DNA of 64,000 nucleotides. Source: Lachancea kluyveri NRRL Y-12651 (taxonomy: Eukaryota; Ascomycota; Saccharomycetes; Saccharomycetales; Saccharomycetaceae). The notes beneath the pieces were generated by a model. The model worked only from the letters and a program-made list of their open reading frames with translations. It ran no database searches and was not told the origin of the DNA. Below, one piece after another: positions 9,591 through 20,075 of the stretch (its first letter is position 1; the number at the start of each line of letters is the position of its first letter). Both the position numbers and the translations under genes were made by a program. The DNA is taken from contig CM000689.1 in assembly GCA_000149225.2 (NCBI GenBank), forward strand, positions 1,178,001 through 1,242,000, written 5' to 3'.

Positions 9591-10865
9591 TTAAGCGTAG
9601 ACTTCCTCGACGGCCTTTTCAAAAATGTTCAAGCCTTCCTCGATCACATCATCTTCAACGGTCAATGCAGGAACGAATCTGACAGTACTCTTACCAGCAG
9701 TAATAATCAGCAAACCATGTTCTCTGGCCTTGTTGACCACAGCCGAAGGAGCCTCGGAAAACTCAGCGCCAATCATCAAACCTTTACCTCTGACATCGGT
9801 AATCTGTTCTGGGAATCTCTTTTGCAAAGCTTGTAGACGCTTGGTGAATATTTCACCCTTACGCAAAACGTCCTTGAGGAAGGCTTCGTTACCAATGGTT
9901 TCAACAACGTAGTCGGAAATGGCAGAGCCCAAAGGATTACCACCATACGTGGTACCGTGGTCGCCAACCTGCAAAATACTGTTAATTTTTTCGTTGACAA
10001 CGGTGGCAGCAATAGGGAAACCGTTACCTAAGGCTTTGGCAACTGTGAAAATGTCCGGATGTGCTTCCTTTGGCAAATAGGAGTGTGCCCATAGCTTACC
10101 AGTACGTCCCATACCACACTGAATTTCATCGTAAATTACCACGACGTCGTTGTCCTGGCAGATCTTTCTAATACCAGCCAATTTTTCAACTGGAATTGGG
10201 AACACACCACCTTCACCTTGGATTGGCTCAACGATCAAACCGGCAAGCTTGTCCTTGTTCGTAGAGATGAAGTCCTGCAGCTTGGTCAGTTCATCCTGCA
10301 CGTTCAAAAACGAAACGTTGGGGATTAGATCTCCGAAGGGAGTTCTATACTTTGGATTACTAGTAACGGATAGTGCACCCATGGTACGGCCATGGAAGGA
10401 GTTCTCGAAAGCAACGATACCTTGCTTGCTAGGGTTCAACGTAATACCATGTTTTTTGGCAAACTTCAAGGCTGCTTCGTTGGCTTCAGTACCGGAGTTA
10501 CACAAAAACACTTTACTGGAGTCGAATTGGCCGCCAAACTCTTTGGTTTTGGAAACAAGTTTTTCGCTCAAATCCAAACATTCTGCGTTGTAATACAGGT
10601 TACTAGAGTGGATCAGTTTGCCGGCTTGGTCGCACATAATCTTGGCGACTTGAGGGTTGGAATGGCCAAGCGAGGTGACTGCAATACCAGCGGTAAAATC
10701 GACGTATTGTTTACCATTCACATCATCGAACAGCTTGGCGTTGGAGCCTCTGGTAATCACCAAATCGTTAGGCCTTGCATAAGTGGTCACTTGGAAGGCT
10801 TGTTTGTCGATGAGGTTAGATAATCTCTTAGCGGAAGATGTAAGGGTTCTTTTAAACTGTAACAT
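9591..10865 (-). CDS. ARG8: Acetylornithine aminotransferase, mitochondrial
   Basis: A 424-residue class-III PLP aminotransferase (S. cerevisiae Arg8 is 423). It converts N-acetylglutamate semialdehyde to N-acetylornithine in the mitochondrial matrix, a step of arginine synthesis. A basic, Ser/Thr-rich N-terminus ([17 protein letters not shown]) is a typical presequence. The cofactor-binding pattern includes [27 protein letters not shown] and the PLP lysine in [10 protein letters not shown]. Two Gcn4-type TGACTC sites lie 116 and ~190 bp upstream. It is on the same strand as LEM3, which lies upstream, and converges on KRE1. Confidence 0.97.
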   Translation of the reverse strand: MLQFKRTLTSSAKRLSNLIDKQAFQVTTYARPNDLVITRGSNAKLFDDVNGKQYVDFTAGIAVTSLGHSNPQVAKIMCDQAGKLIHSSNLYYNAECLDLSEKLVSKTKEFGGQFDSSKVFLCNSGTEANEAALKFAKKHGITLNPSKQGIVAFENSFHGRTMGALSVTSNPKYRTPFGDLIPNVSFLNVQDELTKLQDFISTNKDKLAGLIVEPIQGEGGVFPIPVEKLAGIRKICQDNDVVVIYDEIQCGMGRTGKLWAHSYLPKEAHPDIFTVAKALGNGFPIAATVVNEKINSILQVGDHGTTYGGNPLGSAISDYVVETIGNEAFLKDVLRKGEIFTKRLQALQKRFPEQITDVRGKGLMIGAEFSEAPSAVVNKAREHGLLIITAGKSTVRFVPALTVEDDVIEEGLNIFEKAVEEVYA

Positions 10866-10980
10866 TATGCGTAGTTGAAACTAGAGTGTTGACTTTTTGG
10901 AAGTTCGGTATATCTTGCTCTTAGCGACTATAAAACAATCTTTTTATACCAAGTACGCTCGCAGCTTTGTACCAATATAG

Positions 10981-10987
10981 TGACTCA
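10981..10987. promoter_or_regulatory. TGACTCA, Gcn4-type site upstream of ARG8
   Basis: A perfect TGACTCA 116 bp upstream of the ARG8 ATG, matching the Gcn4 general amino-acid control consensus. A second core in reverse orientation (GAGTCA, 11056-11061) lies further upstream. ARG8 is a known Gcn4 target in S. cerevisiae, so conserved control is likely. Confidence 0.7.
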
Positions 10988-11179
10988 CCTGAGCCAAGGC
11001 ATTTTTTTTTCATTTTTTTTCCCATTTCCTCATGGGCGCTCTTTCCAACGAGGAAGAGTCACAGCGAATGAAAATGCCTTGGGCATGGATAGGTTTGCGA
11101 CTGTTCGAATCTCGGAAGAGGCATAATATTTGAAACGTACATATACATAAACACTGAATTGGAATAAAAACAAAAGTCA

Positions 11180-11202
11180 TCTCTCTCTCTCTCTCTCTCT
11201 CT
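11180..11202. repeat. (CT)n microsatellite
   Basis: About eleven CT dinucleotides just past the LEM3 stop codon, in the LEM3 3' UTR and distal ARG8 promoter. Apart from this and the Gcn4-type sites, the 364-bp ARG8-LEM3 gap shows nothing else. Confidence 0.9.
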
Positions 11203-11229
11203 TCTCTCTTTCGGATAAGACCTCCACTC

Positions 11230-12480
11230 CTATTCTCTGTTCCATGACAAGTACCCAATATCAGCAGTTCTTCTGCCAGCTATTAGGTGGGTACAAAGAA
11301 TTACTACTGCCATAGCTATCGATATGCACCCGCCTATCAAGTATACGATGCCCAGGAAGTTGTTTTTACCACCGATACTGGAGCCGTGGGTGATGTAAAC
11401 AGCCTTCCTACCACCCTTAAACTCAGTAACGGGCCAGTGCAGCCCTATGTCGATTTGGTATTCTCCAGCTGGCAAATCATCGTGATCATTACGACGAATT
11501 AGCCTGGAAAATTTGGGTAGCGCCGGAGTCCTCATCCAGTTTTGGAATTCTTCCCAAGTGTGGATATCAGGAATATTTGAATCGTTGTAACCTTGAGGGA
11601 ATTTCTTGACCCAATTTGGAGGTGGTGCGATTTGGGAAGCGTCATACTCCGTCTTTTTAAACCTATCCTTGTCCTGGGACCAGGTGATGCCCTGGTTAGT
11701 CAAATTGTAGGATTCGGTAGAACCAACGCCAACCAACTCCATCGAGAAAGTGTCATTGAACATGGCGTTGGCAATCAAACCGCACGGGTAGTAATGTTTC
11801 CCCTCACCGTTGGTCACTAAAGGTTTACAGTTTAAACCAACAGTGTCCTTAATCACAGACAGACTGGCGTTTTTGCCATTCAGCTGATCCTCGCTGAAGG
11901 ATTGAACGTACCGTCTATGGTTGCCGTAAAAATTCTCAATTCTGTAGTTGACGTAGACAGAATTAGGGATATCGTAGGGAATAGTGAAGCGAAGCTGACA
12001 AGTACCATTTTCACTGGAGCCACTTGCGTCGCTATCGTCTGCTGCTGTGTACCTCCACTGAGGTGCGACATCGAAGGAGGTGTTCTTGTGAAAATTGAAA
12101 AAATAGTGCTCAGATGGAACGTTGCCCCATGCATCGGTAGGAGCATTGGAAGAACACTTCTCGTAATAGATGGTGAGGTCGTCGACGTGCGAAGATATAT
12201 TTAGCATCACAGCTCCAAAAATCACGAAAATCGCAGCGATCACCAAGTATATTGGAAGAACACTCTTAGGAGTGAACACCGGGTTAACAGATGCTATGTG
12301 CTGTTGAGTGAAAGGCGTTTCCTTTGGCCTTCTGCTTTTCTGCTTTTTAGGTTGCACTTCGTCATCTTCGAATTCACTAGCGTCAACATCCTCATCTTGC
12401 GCCTCTTCGATGGGGTCCTCTTGGTACTCTTTGTTCTTCTTGCGGAAGACGCCGACATTCTTTAGCGTTAGCATAGGCAT
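11230..12480 (-). CDS. LEM3: Lem3/Cdc50 family, phospholipid flippase subunit
   Basis: A 416-residue member of the Cdc50/Lem3 family (S. cerevisiae Lem3 is 414). It is the obligate partner of P4-ATPases (Dnf1/Dnf2) that move phosphatidylcholine and phosphatidylethanolamine inward at the plasma membrane. The acidic cytosolic N-terminus (EDVDASEFEDDEV) leads to one membrane segment near residue 75. A large N-glycosylated lumenal domain with conserved cysteines follows (IYYEKC, YYPCGLIANAMFNDTF, GLHWPV), then a second membrane segment near residue 380. The start ATG at 12478-12480 gives the family N-terminus. Confidence 0.95.
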   Translation of the reverse strand: MPMLTLKNVGVFRKKNKEYQEDPIEEAQDEDVDASEFEDDEVQPKKQKSRRPKETPFTQQHIASVNPVFTPKSVLPIYLVIAAIFVIFGAVMLNISSHVDDLTIYYEKCSSNAPTDAWGNVPSEHYFFNFHKNTSFDVAPQWRYTAADDSDASGSSENGTCQLRFTIPYDIPNSVYVNYRIENFYGNHRRYVQSFSEDQLNGKNASLSVIKDTVGLNCKPLVTNGEGKHYYPCGLIANAMFNDTFSMELVGVGSTESYNLTNQGITWSQDKDRFKKTEYDASQIAPPPNWVKKFPQGYNDSNIPDIHTWEEFQNWMRTPALPKFSRLIRRNDHDDLPAGEYQIDIGLHWPVTEFKGGRKAVYITHGSSIGGKNNFLGIVYLIGGCISIAMAVVILCTHLIAGRRTADIGYLSWNRE

Positions 12481-13385
12481 CCCTGTTATTTCCCACTGCT
12501 ATAGCTCTTTAGCCGTAGTCCTTTAGCACTTGGTTTTAGAGAGGGCATCTATCGTGTCGAACAAGAAATGTCCAATTGCAAAGCAGAAACCAGCTTCCGC
12601 GGAGATCACTAAGTACGCCAAGTCACGTTTTCTACATTCCACAACTAAATTGCTGGCCAAAAGAGCACAACATGCAAAGAACAAGGTATATACATACACA
12701 TATGAAAACAGCAATAATTAATAAACGGTCAGCATTGTGCTTGCCCCCAATCCTTTTTTCTTTCTTTTTTTCCCCTTTTATTTTATTGCGTTATTTCCCT
12801 CCTCGATTACGAAACAGTGATACCTAAGAGCGTGCCGAATCTGATAGAACTTTCAGACACTATTGGCAAAATATGGAACACTTGCCAAAACTATCACTTT
12901 ACAACAGCATTATACGAGTGAGTGGAAAAAATTTGGTCTGCGAAACGCTATTCTACGGTTTATGTTTTCCACGGCTTTTTCACTGATACGACTTTCGAAT
13001 GCATCTTCTTCAGACAATCCTACTCGTGAACAATTAATTGGTGCTAGTGCGCTCCGTAGGGTTATAATTGCAAGTCTCTCTTCTAGCGTGACCTCACTAT
13101 GCGTTTCCCAAGCGACTGCAGCAATTATACCTGCAATATTACATATATGCTGCATTAAGGTACAATTCACATCTGATATACTTTTTTAAATCCGCGCACT
13201 GCCAGTCTAATCCGGAAATAAACATGATAATTAGTAATCGTAACATGTAGCTTTATAAGGAATAGGTACGCCATCAAAGAGCCGTACAAAATATATAATT
13301 TCTCGAAGAAAAAAGTCTTGACTACAATTCGTTAATGGCTAAGGTCTTAGGTTTTGAGGTTAACTGAATTGTCTTTCTGTTATCT
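12481..13385. promoter_or_regulatory. 905-bp LEM3/SNG1-like divergent intergenic region
   Basis: An unusually long gap for this gene-dense part. It contains a stretch at 12530-12721 open on both strands without a usable ATG, the weak 81-residue frame at 12910-13155, and poly-T tracts around 12750-12785. No tRNA or transposon features are visible. It may hold relics of a lost gene besides the two promoters. Confidence 0.4.
12910..13155 (-). CDS. Hypothetical 81-residue protein
   Basis: An ATG-started frame (CAT at 13153-13155) in the long LEM3/SNG1-like gap, with a hydrophobic N-terminal third (HICNIAGIIAAVAW) and a charged remainder (HSEVTLEERLAIITLR, LSEEDAFESRISEKAVENI). Amino-acid composition looks protein-like, but the opposite strand is also open here and I recognise no family. 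It could be a relic or chance. Confidence is low. Confidence 0.25.
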   Translation of the reverse strand: MQHICNIAGIIAAVAWETHSEVTLEERLAIITLRSALAPINCSRVGLSEEDAFESRISEKAVENINRRIAFRRPNFFHSLV

Positions 13386-14864
13386 ATGTCATCTTCATTC
13401 GCCACAGAGCCAGAATCTTTGGGATTCAAGGAAGTTGCCGCAGGCGAACAGCAAAGCCTCAACCAATTCGAGCAACGGTGTTTAGATCAGGCACAAAGTG
13501 AACATGATTCTGTGCGCACATCACTTTCAGAAGTGGCTTCAAATGATGGTGGCTCTTTACAGCGAATGGCTACAAGTTTCTTCTCTCCCCGTCTTCAAGC
13601 TCAGAGGAAGCATGTATGGTTTCAGTTCCTGTTTAACATACTTGCTCTTGCCGCTTTGACAATCTCCGTCTTTTCTCTATACTGGGGTGCGTTGTACAAC
13701 AGGAATAGTCATTTAGGGAAGGTTAGGATTTTGGCTGTGATCCAGGACGATGGCTCTTTACCTGGAGCCTTGCCGGCTATAATCGATGCTAATCCTGGTG
13801 GTTGGCATGTGTACACTTCGGAACAGTTCCAGTCCAAATACCATATTAACGAAACCCAAATCGATTCCAAAATCGAACACCTTGTCCATACACAGAAGTT
13901 TTGGATGTCGTTAAACGTGAAACCAAATGCAACAAACGCTTTGCACGAGTCTCTGCAGAATCCCTCTGCAGACCCGTTTGTCGCGTCTAACTATTTCGAA
14001 GCGATTTATGAGTCTGGTAGAGACCCTACCAACTTCAGGTCTTCTATTCTGCCCCTGTTGCAAGAAGTTGAACTTTCTTTTCAAAAAAACTACACTTCTA
14101 GCTATTTGCCTGAACTGCTATCCCACACAAATCTTTCAAACGCTTCTCCTGCAAACTTGGCAGCAGCAGGCAATCTTGAATTTGGTTCGGAAGATATGAG
14201 ACCTTTTTCGAATTACGTTTTGCTAGGTCCGTTGCAAGTTGGTTTGATTTTCTGTGTTCTATTGACCTTCTTTCAACTGGCCATGTTTGGCCCACTGCAT
14301 GGCATGGTGTCACCGAAACTGAAGCCGGCTCATATCTTGATATACCGTTACTGTATTTCAATGACTGCCTACTTCTTCCTTTCTTTGTTTTTCTGTACCG
14401 TTTCTGCAATTTTCCAAGTGGATTTTACCCCGACATTTGGCAGAGCTGGTTTTATGGTTTACTGGATGTCTACTTGGCTGATCATGGCTGCTGTCGGTGG
14501 TGCTAACGAGAACATTTTAAGCTTAATTATAGCATGGGCTCCTCAATACCTGGGATTCTGGCTGGTGTTTTGGATTGTATCCAACATTTCACCATCTTTT
14601 TTCCCATTGGCTCTAATGAACAACTTCTACCGTTACGGTTACATGATGCCGATCCATAACGCCATGGATATATACAAGGTCATCTTTTTGAACACTTATA
14701 AAGGTACACTGGGTAGAAACTATGGTATCCTATGTGCTTGGGTTGCTATGAATTCTATACTTTTTGTCCCAGTTTTGAAAATTGTTGGCAATAAGATGAA
14801 GCAAAATGCCCAGAAGGCAGCAGCAGCAGCAGCAACGACAGCAGCAGCAGCGGAAAAGGCATAA
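13386..14864 (+). CDS. Sng1-like multispan membrane protein (DUF3533 family)
   Basis: A 492-residue protein with a cytosolic N-terminus of ~80 residues, one membrane segment (around LFNILALAALTISVFSLYWG), a ~170-residue exoplasmic domain, and five or more clustered membrane segments in the C-terminal half. This layout and the sequence around the first membrane segment and PSFFPLALMNNFYRYGYMMP fit the S. cerevisiae Sng1/YJR015W family. Sng1 is linked to drug resistance and plasma-membrane lipid asymmetry. The C-terminus ends in an alanine-rich tail from a GCA repeat. It is the only core gene here not found on the corresponding S. cerevisiae XIV or XV segments. Whether it is orthologous to SNG1 or YJR015W is not decided. 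Confidence 0.8.
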   Translation: MSSSFATEPESLGFKEVAAGEQQSLNQFEQRCLDQAQSEHDSVRTSLSEVASNDGGSLQRMATSFFSPRLQAQRKHVWFQFLFNILALAALTISVFSLYWGALYNRNSHLGKVRILAVIQDDGSLPGALPAIIDANPGGWHVYTSEQFQSKYHINETQIDSKIEHLVHTQKFWMSLNVKPNATNALHESLQNPSADPFVASNYFEAIYESGRDPTNFRSSILPLLQEVELSFQKNYTSSYLPELLSHTNLSNASPANLAAAGNLEFGSEDMRPFSNYVLLGPLQVGLIFCVLLTFFQLAMFGPLHGMVSPKLKPAHILIYRYCISMTAYFFLSLFFCTVSAIFQVDFTPTFGRAGFMVYWMSTWLIMAAVGGANENILSLIIAWAPQYLGFWLVFWIVSNISPSFFPLALMNNFYRYGYMMPIHNAMDIYKVIFLNTYKGTLGRNYGILCAWVAMNSILFVPVLKIVGNKMKQNAQKAAAAAATTAAAAEKA

Positions 14865-14945
14865 TAAGTAGTAAACTTTGCTTAATATTAATAAAATTAT
14901 AAATCTTTACACGTATTTGAATATTTATTACACTACAGACGAAAA

Positions 14946-17039
14946 TTATTGGACCACGTTAACCTCAATTTCTGAGATAGCATTCCCACTTCCCACTTTT
15001 AGTATTTTGTTCCAGACGGCGCCAAAACCGTAACACACAGCACCACCCCCGAAACAGAGAATGTCACCGCTGTTGAGCATTTGTAGTTCAAAGCCTACAA
15101 GCATTAATGAGTCATTTATCCAAAGCTCTTTAGGTATTTCCACCAGCGACGTAACTCTGGTACCAACATCGATTTCAACAATTGTGGTGGTTTGACCAAA
15201 CAATCGGTCAGGGCTCGTACCACCAACTAACAATAGAGTGTCCATGTCCGTAAATACGGCCTTTGCACCGTACCTTTTGAAAAGTGGAGACCTGGATGTT
15301 TTGTCAATAGTTAGTGTATTTGCTTCGGAGTCGTATTTGAATGTGGTGAGTGTATCATCAATGGTACCGTTCTTTTCTAGACCTCCGAAAATCGCACCAG
15401 TCTGGGATGGAATATTGAAACACAAAGCTGCACTAGCCCTACAAGAAATAGATCCTAAAACTTTCGGTTGTTTTATTTCATTCTTTCGCATATCATAGAC
15501 CAAGAAGGTGGAGCCACGGGTCTTGCCGCCGTAAATCAACAATTGATGCTCGTTTAATAAACAGGCACTATGTCTGAATCGAGGGTCTGGTAAGTTTAAA
15601 CCTTGTTGCCATTCCCACGCTCCTTCGGATTGTTTCCTAGTTAAAATCCATACATCTTCTAGAGTCTTGTTAGGAGCTGTCCGGCCTCCGGCCAAGATGC
15701 ATGTGTTATCATCCACATATGTAAACGTGTGGCACATACGCTCCTGCGGAATCCTGGACGAGTCAATTGCAGAATGTGTCACCCCAGTACTCAAGGATAG
15801 CGTTGTCTGTAGCCTACTGTTGAAACAGCCAAATGTGTAGATTATTTCATCGCTTGGAAGTAAAGCAGATGAACCAAACTTTCTTTTTAAAAGACTTTTG
15901 TCCTCAACTTCGATAACCCTCATCGGTTTTTGAATTACTTGATATTCACCGAGTTCTTCTCTCTTTCTAAAACGGTACTTATCAGCAAACTCAAAGCTGT
16001 TACTGTTGGTGGAGTGGCAGATGATATAGTGGTGACAAAACAAAAAAAATTCTTCTAGTTCATCAAAACCCTCGATAGACTCTACTTTAAGTTTGGTCTC
16101 TTCGGGTAAAAGATCCCATAGTTGGAACATATCACCAGCATTAACATTTGCATATCCTGCTTTCTTAAACCGTTCAATATGAGACTCGATGGTATGGTAA
16201 GCGTTTACAGATAGTAATGGAGAGTCGTTTTTACGAAAATGTTTCAACATCTGTCTTGAGAAAGGTTCACCTTCACCAACAGGGAGTAACTGCTCCAAAA
16301 TAACAAAATGCGAGTTCTGCAAACGAGAAGTTAAAGAAATGACTTTATCTGCCAATTCAGGTTTCATGTATGCCAATGATACCTCTGCAACAAAAACTTT
16401 AACAATATCTGGGTCATTTAAATTCAAATCTTCCATAAGCTTATTGAATTTTTCTGACTCATTCAGGTTGCATGATGTTGCAACATATTTTGGGGTCTGA
16501 AAAAGAACTTTATCAGTGTGAGTTTCTTGGCCCACAATATTTTTCAATTCATCGGTTTGTTTGATAATGTTTATCTTAGTACTAATCAAATCAGCATAAT
16601 CAATATCAACAAAGGATAAGCGACCGTTGTATCGCGTATTCTGCAAATTATTAGGATCCAAGAGTTGAAATGGCAAGGGATCGTACCCACAACCAAGGTT
16701 TACAACAACAACTCTACCAGCTGTATGTTCAACAATAGAATCCACTCTGGATTTCACAGCTTCCAAACGTAGCCAATAGCCCCTGTTGATACAAGGCGAT
16801 CTTCTTAACGGTTTTCTAACAAAGTACTTAAAATACTCGTTACTTGGTTTTGTAGAATCGACGTTGGCATTTACACCTAACTTAGTGAGATACAATCTCT
16901 CGACCGAACGCTTTGAGGCAATTGACGAGTTGTTGGTACCCTGAATAGCCAGATCTGCATACTTTTTCTTTCTGGCCTGCTTTTCTAGCTGTCTGAGCTG
17001 GTTCGGAGTTAAAGGCTTGTTAACCTCCACTTCTGTCAT
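14946..17039 (-). CDS. PPM2: Ppm2/Tyw4, tRNA wybutosine carboxymethyltransferase
   Basis: A 697-residue protein (S. cerevisiae 695). The N-terminal half is a leucine-carboxyl-methyltransferase-like domain with the S-adenosylmethionine motif VVVNLGCGYDPLPFQL and downstream FVDIDYADLI. The C-terminal half is a Kelch-like beta-propeller (CILAGGRTAPN, LLIYGGKTRG, LLVGGTSPDR, ILCFGGGAVCYG). The enzyme completes wybutosine at position 37 of phenylalanine tRNA. It is convergent with the Sng1-like gene and divergent from FIG4. Confidence 0.95.
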   Translation of the reverse strand: MTEVEVNKPLTPNQLRQLEKQARKKKYADLAIQGTNNSSIASKRSVERLYLTKLGVNANVDSTKPSNEYFKYFVRKPLRRSPCINRGYWLRLEAVKSRVDSIVEHTAGRVVVVNLGCGYDPLPFQLLDPNNLQNTRYNGRLSFVDIDYADLISTKINIIKQTDELKNIVGQETHTDKVLFQTPKYVATSCNLNESEKFNKLMEDLNLNDPDIVKVFVAEVSLAYMKPELADKVISLTSRLQNSHFVILEQLLPVGEGEPFSRQMLKHFRKNDSPLLSVNAYHTIESHIERFKKAGYANVNAGDMFQLWDLLPEETKLKVESIEGFDELEEFFLFCHHYIICHSTNSNSFEFADKYRFRKREELGEYQVIQKPMRVIEVEDKSLLKRKFGSSALLPSDEIIYTFGCFNSRLQTTLSLSTGVTHSAIDSSRIPQERMCHTFTYVDDNTCILAGGRTAPNKTLEDVWILTRKQSEGAWEWQQGLNLPDPRFRHSACLLNEHQLLIYGGKTRGSTFLVYDMRKNEIKQPKVLGSISCRASAALCFNIPSQTGAIFGGLEKNGTIDDTLTTFKYDSEANTLTIDKTSRSPLFKRYGAKAVFTDMDTLLLVGGTSPDRLFGQTTTIVEIDVGTRVTSLVEIPKELWINDSLMLVGFELQMLNSGDILCFGGGAVCYGFGAVWNKILKVGSGNAISEIEVNVVQ

Positions 17040-17423
17040 TCTATTTTAGCAGGACTTCTTCGATTCTCCTTTTGGTATTCTATTCAACTCGAGAAAGCTC
17101 ATCGCCATTGAAACCGTCCCAAAGATTTTCATGTCCGTAAAATATGATATTACTTATCACCAATACTCTTGAAAGTAGTATACAGGGTAAGGTGATGATG
17201 CCCACATAGCTAGTAATTAACAAACCATTGAACAATAACCATTGAACAATAACCATTTGCATAAATTAGCAAATAGTCATTGATTAGACGCTTTAAAAAA
17301 TTTGTCAGAAATCTAGACTTTATAAGTACTGAATCTTCATAACAGATTTAACTCCCAGATAAGCTACCTGTTGTGACTTGTACTATCCATTCAGGTGCCT
17401 GGCTAAAGAGAACAGACTAATCA
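17040..17423. promoter_or_regulatory. Divergent PPM2/FIG4 intergenic region with 14-bp tandem repeat
   Basis: A 384-bp shared upstream region. It includes two and a half tandem copies of AACCATTGAACAAT at 17223-17257. No other element stands out. Confidence 0.5.
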
Positions 17424-20033
17424 ATGAGTAGAGAGGGTGGCGAAAGTGGTAGGACTGGTTCCCCGCCGCTCCCAAAACAGACGCAGACGTATCCAATATC
17501 AAGTGTGACACCAAAACAACGAAAAACGAGGAAGTTCATCTTGTCCAAGTACACCATATATGAGACAAAGGATCGGATGTACGTTGTTGGGAGTAATAAG
17601 AGAGAAACAATGTTCAGGATCTTAGAGATAGACCTAACTGTACCCAAGGATGAACTGAACGTGCTAGAAGATAACGTTTTTTTCACAAGAAGTGAAATTA
17701 TGAACGTCTTGTCTGGGTTGGAAGAGGCAAATGACGAAGGTCTACACAAAAAGCTGACCGGGTATGGCTTACTGGGGTTCATAAGATTTACAGACTGCTA
17801 TTATTTAGTTGTGGTCACCAAGAGAAGTCACATTGCTGTATTAGGCGGCCATTCGATCTTTCACATTGACGAAACTAAGTTAGTTCCCATTTCCAACTCT
17901 TATAAAAAGCCGGACAATTATTCGCTAGAGGCAAGGTTTTTAGCAACATTTCAAAACTTGGATCTGTCAAAAACGTTTTACTTTAGCTACACCTATGATA
18001 TTACGAACACTTTGCAAACGAATATACTTCGGGAAAAGTTTAAGGCCGTGGGTATAGCTGACGTATCTGTTCCATTTGGAATAATAGACTACAACGAAAT
18101 GTTTATGTGGAATGGAAATTTGCTGGATCCGATTTTCACGTGTATTGACACAGTTTACGATTGGTTTCAACCAATTATTCATGGTTTCATTGATCAAGTA
18201 AACGTGTCTATTTGGGGGAAAAGTATATACATCACCCTAATCGCACGTAGATCACATCATTTTGCCGGTGCGAGGTTTCTGAAAAGGGGTGTAAATACCC
18301 AAGGTCATGTGGCCAATGAGGTAGAAACTGAGCAAATAGTTTCTGACATGATCTTAACCCCATTCCACCAGCCCGGTAACGGATATTTTGACAGTGATCG
18401 CTATACCTCTTTTGTCCAACACCGTGGCTCTATCCCACTTTTCTGGACTCAAGAGGCTTCGAACCTAACTGCAAAACCGCCAATTGAAATCAATGTTGTT
18501 GATCCTTATTTTAGTTCTGCTGCTCTACATTTCGACAGCTTATTTCAAAGATATGGCGGAGGCCCTTTGCAGGTTTTAAATTTGATTAAAACAAAAGAAA
18601 AGTTCCCTCGTGAAACAAAACTATTAAAGGAGTTCGAACAGTGCATAAATTATTTGAACAACTTTTTACCAGAAGAGAACAAAATACAGTATACATCATG
18701 GGATATGAGTAGGGCTTCAAAGTCACACGGGCAAGTGGTCATAGAATTTTTAGAAAAATATGCGATCAAAACACTAGAAAAAACTGGCATATTCCACAAT
18801 GGACGGGACTTTAAAAATACCAAGATACAAGAGGGGATTTGTAGGACAAACTGTATCGACTGTTTAGACAGAACAAATGCAGCACAATTCGTTATTGGTA
18901 AACGTGCTCTCGGCTTCCAATTGAAAGCGTTAGGAATAACCGACAATACCTACTTAGAATACGATTCAGACATTGTGAATATTTTGACAGAATTGTTTCA
19001 TGACCATGGTGACACAATAGCATTGCAATATGGTGGATCGCATTTAGTTAATACAATGGAAACTTATAGAAAAATAAATCAATGGAGTTCCCATTCGAGA
19101 GATATGATTGAAAGCATCAAGAGATTTTATAGCAACTCTTTTGTTGATGCACAGAGGCAGGATGCCATTAACTTGTTTCTAGGACACTACGTCTGGAAAG
19201 AGGGCCATCCAATGCTATGGGAAATGAACACAGACTTTTATCTACACAACGTCTACAACACCGGATCTCCCAAAAGAAGTTACATACACTGGTGGAACAA
19301 TTATCATATCAAAAGCCTTCGCCAATTAATCCAAGAGGAAATATTTGAAAAGGACAATGATATAACTAGAGCAAAAATTATAAAGAATGTCCGTGAATAT
19401 CCAGGATCATTTGATAATTACTGGAATGAGTATTATCTTCCAAGAACATTTTCTGCGATCCAAGACCTTTTTGCCTATAATATGAACTCTACCAGACGAT
19501 ACCATTCTGTGGAAAAGGAGCGCAAGGTTGTGTCGCCTTTCACCTCAAGAAAACAAAGTTCTCTTAACAATAAACTGAGATGTATAAAGATCTTGGAAGA
19601 GGATATAAAAGTAGAAGAAGAAGACCTATCAGAAATAGGAAATTTTGACTCGGACGATGAACGTGAATTGACCAAAATAGAGCTGTTTAGCCTAGTGAAA
19701 AAAAGCCGGGCACTTGAGAAAAAACTAGATGAGTTCGAGCATGGTTTTCCAGTTTTCACCTATCCAGAAAGCACCGATGATACTACAAGCACTGTGAGCG
19801 AAGAAACTATTGACACAGCGGTGTATGCTACTTCGGTCGATCATATAGTTCGAAATATTGGAATTGATAAGGATTATTACACGGACATATGTGATGCAGC
19901 CAGTTATAAACCACTTGAAGATTACACTAACTATTTCAATATGGGTATTATCAATGTTAGCGAACAGCAAGTTCGGATATACGAAGAAATGATAGATAAA
20001 TCTATGCGCAACGAAAAGCCTACATTCTTGTAA
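17424..20033 (+). CDS. FIG4: Fig4, phosphatidylinositol 3,5-bisphosphate 5-phosphatase
   Basis: An 869-residue Sac-family phosphoinositide phosphatase (S. cerevisiae 879). The catalytic CX5R(T) motif is intact in [14 protein letters not shown] (about residue 475). The Sac domain occupies roughly residues 150-560, followed by a C-terminal region with an acidic, Lys/Glu-rich stretch. Fig4 works with Vac14 and the kinase Fab1 on the vacuole membrane, both removing and stimulating synthesis of PI(3,5)P2. The stop is 42 bp from that of convergent RRP40. Confidence 0.96.
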   Translation: MSREGGESGRTGSPPLPKQTQTYPISSVTPKQRKTRKFILSKYTIYETKDRMYVVGSNKRETMFRILEIDLTVPKDELNVLEDNVFFTRSEIMNVLSGLEEANDEGLHKKLTGYGLLGFIRFTDCYYLVVVTKRSHIAVLGGHSIFHIDETKLVPISNSYKKPDNYSLEARFLATFQNLDLSKTFYFSYTYDITNTLQTNILREKFKAVGIADVSVPFGIIDYNEMFMWNGNLLDPIFTCIDTVYDWFQPIIHGFIDQVNVSIWGKSIYITLIARRSHHFAGARFLKRGVNTQGHVANEVETEQIVSDMILTPFHQPGNGYFDSDRYTSFVQHRGSIPLFWTQEASNLTAKPPIEINVVDPYFSSAALHFDSLFQRYGGGPLQVLNLIKTKEKFPRETKLLKEFEQCINYLNNFLPEENKIQYTSWDMSRASKSHGQVVIEFLEKYAIKTLEKTGIFHNGRDFKNTKIQEGICRTNCIDCLDRTNAAQFVIGKRALGFQLKALGITDNTYLEYDSDIVNILTELFHDHGDTIALQYGGSHLVNTMETYRKINQWSSHSRDMIESIKRFYSNSFVDAQRQDAINLFLGHYVWKEGHPMLWEMNTDFYLHNVYNTGSPKRSYIHWWNNYHIKSLRQLIQEEIFEKDNDITRAKIIKNVREYPGSFDNYWNEYYLPRTFSAIQDLFAYNMNSTRRYHSVEKERKVVSPFTSRKQSSLNNKLRCIKILEEDIKVEEEDLSEIGNFDSDDERELTKIELFSLVKKSRALEKKLDEFEHGFPVFTYPESTDDTTSTVSEETIDTAVYATSVDHIVRNIGIDKDYYTDICDAASYKPLEDYTNYFNMGIINVSEQQVRIYEEMIDKSMRNEKPTFL

Positions 20034-20075
20034 TACATACAGTCCACCTAAATATTATACAGCACCAAAAGTGGT

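Noticed and set aside
9513-9836. Plus-strand frame over the (TTTA)n tract and the ARG8 end
   Set aside because: Low-complexity start then antisense of ARG8; a shadow frame.
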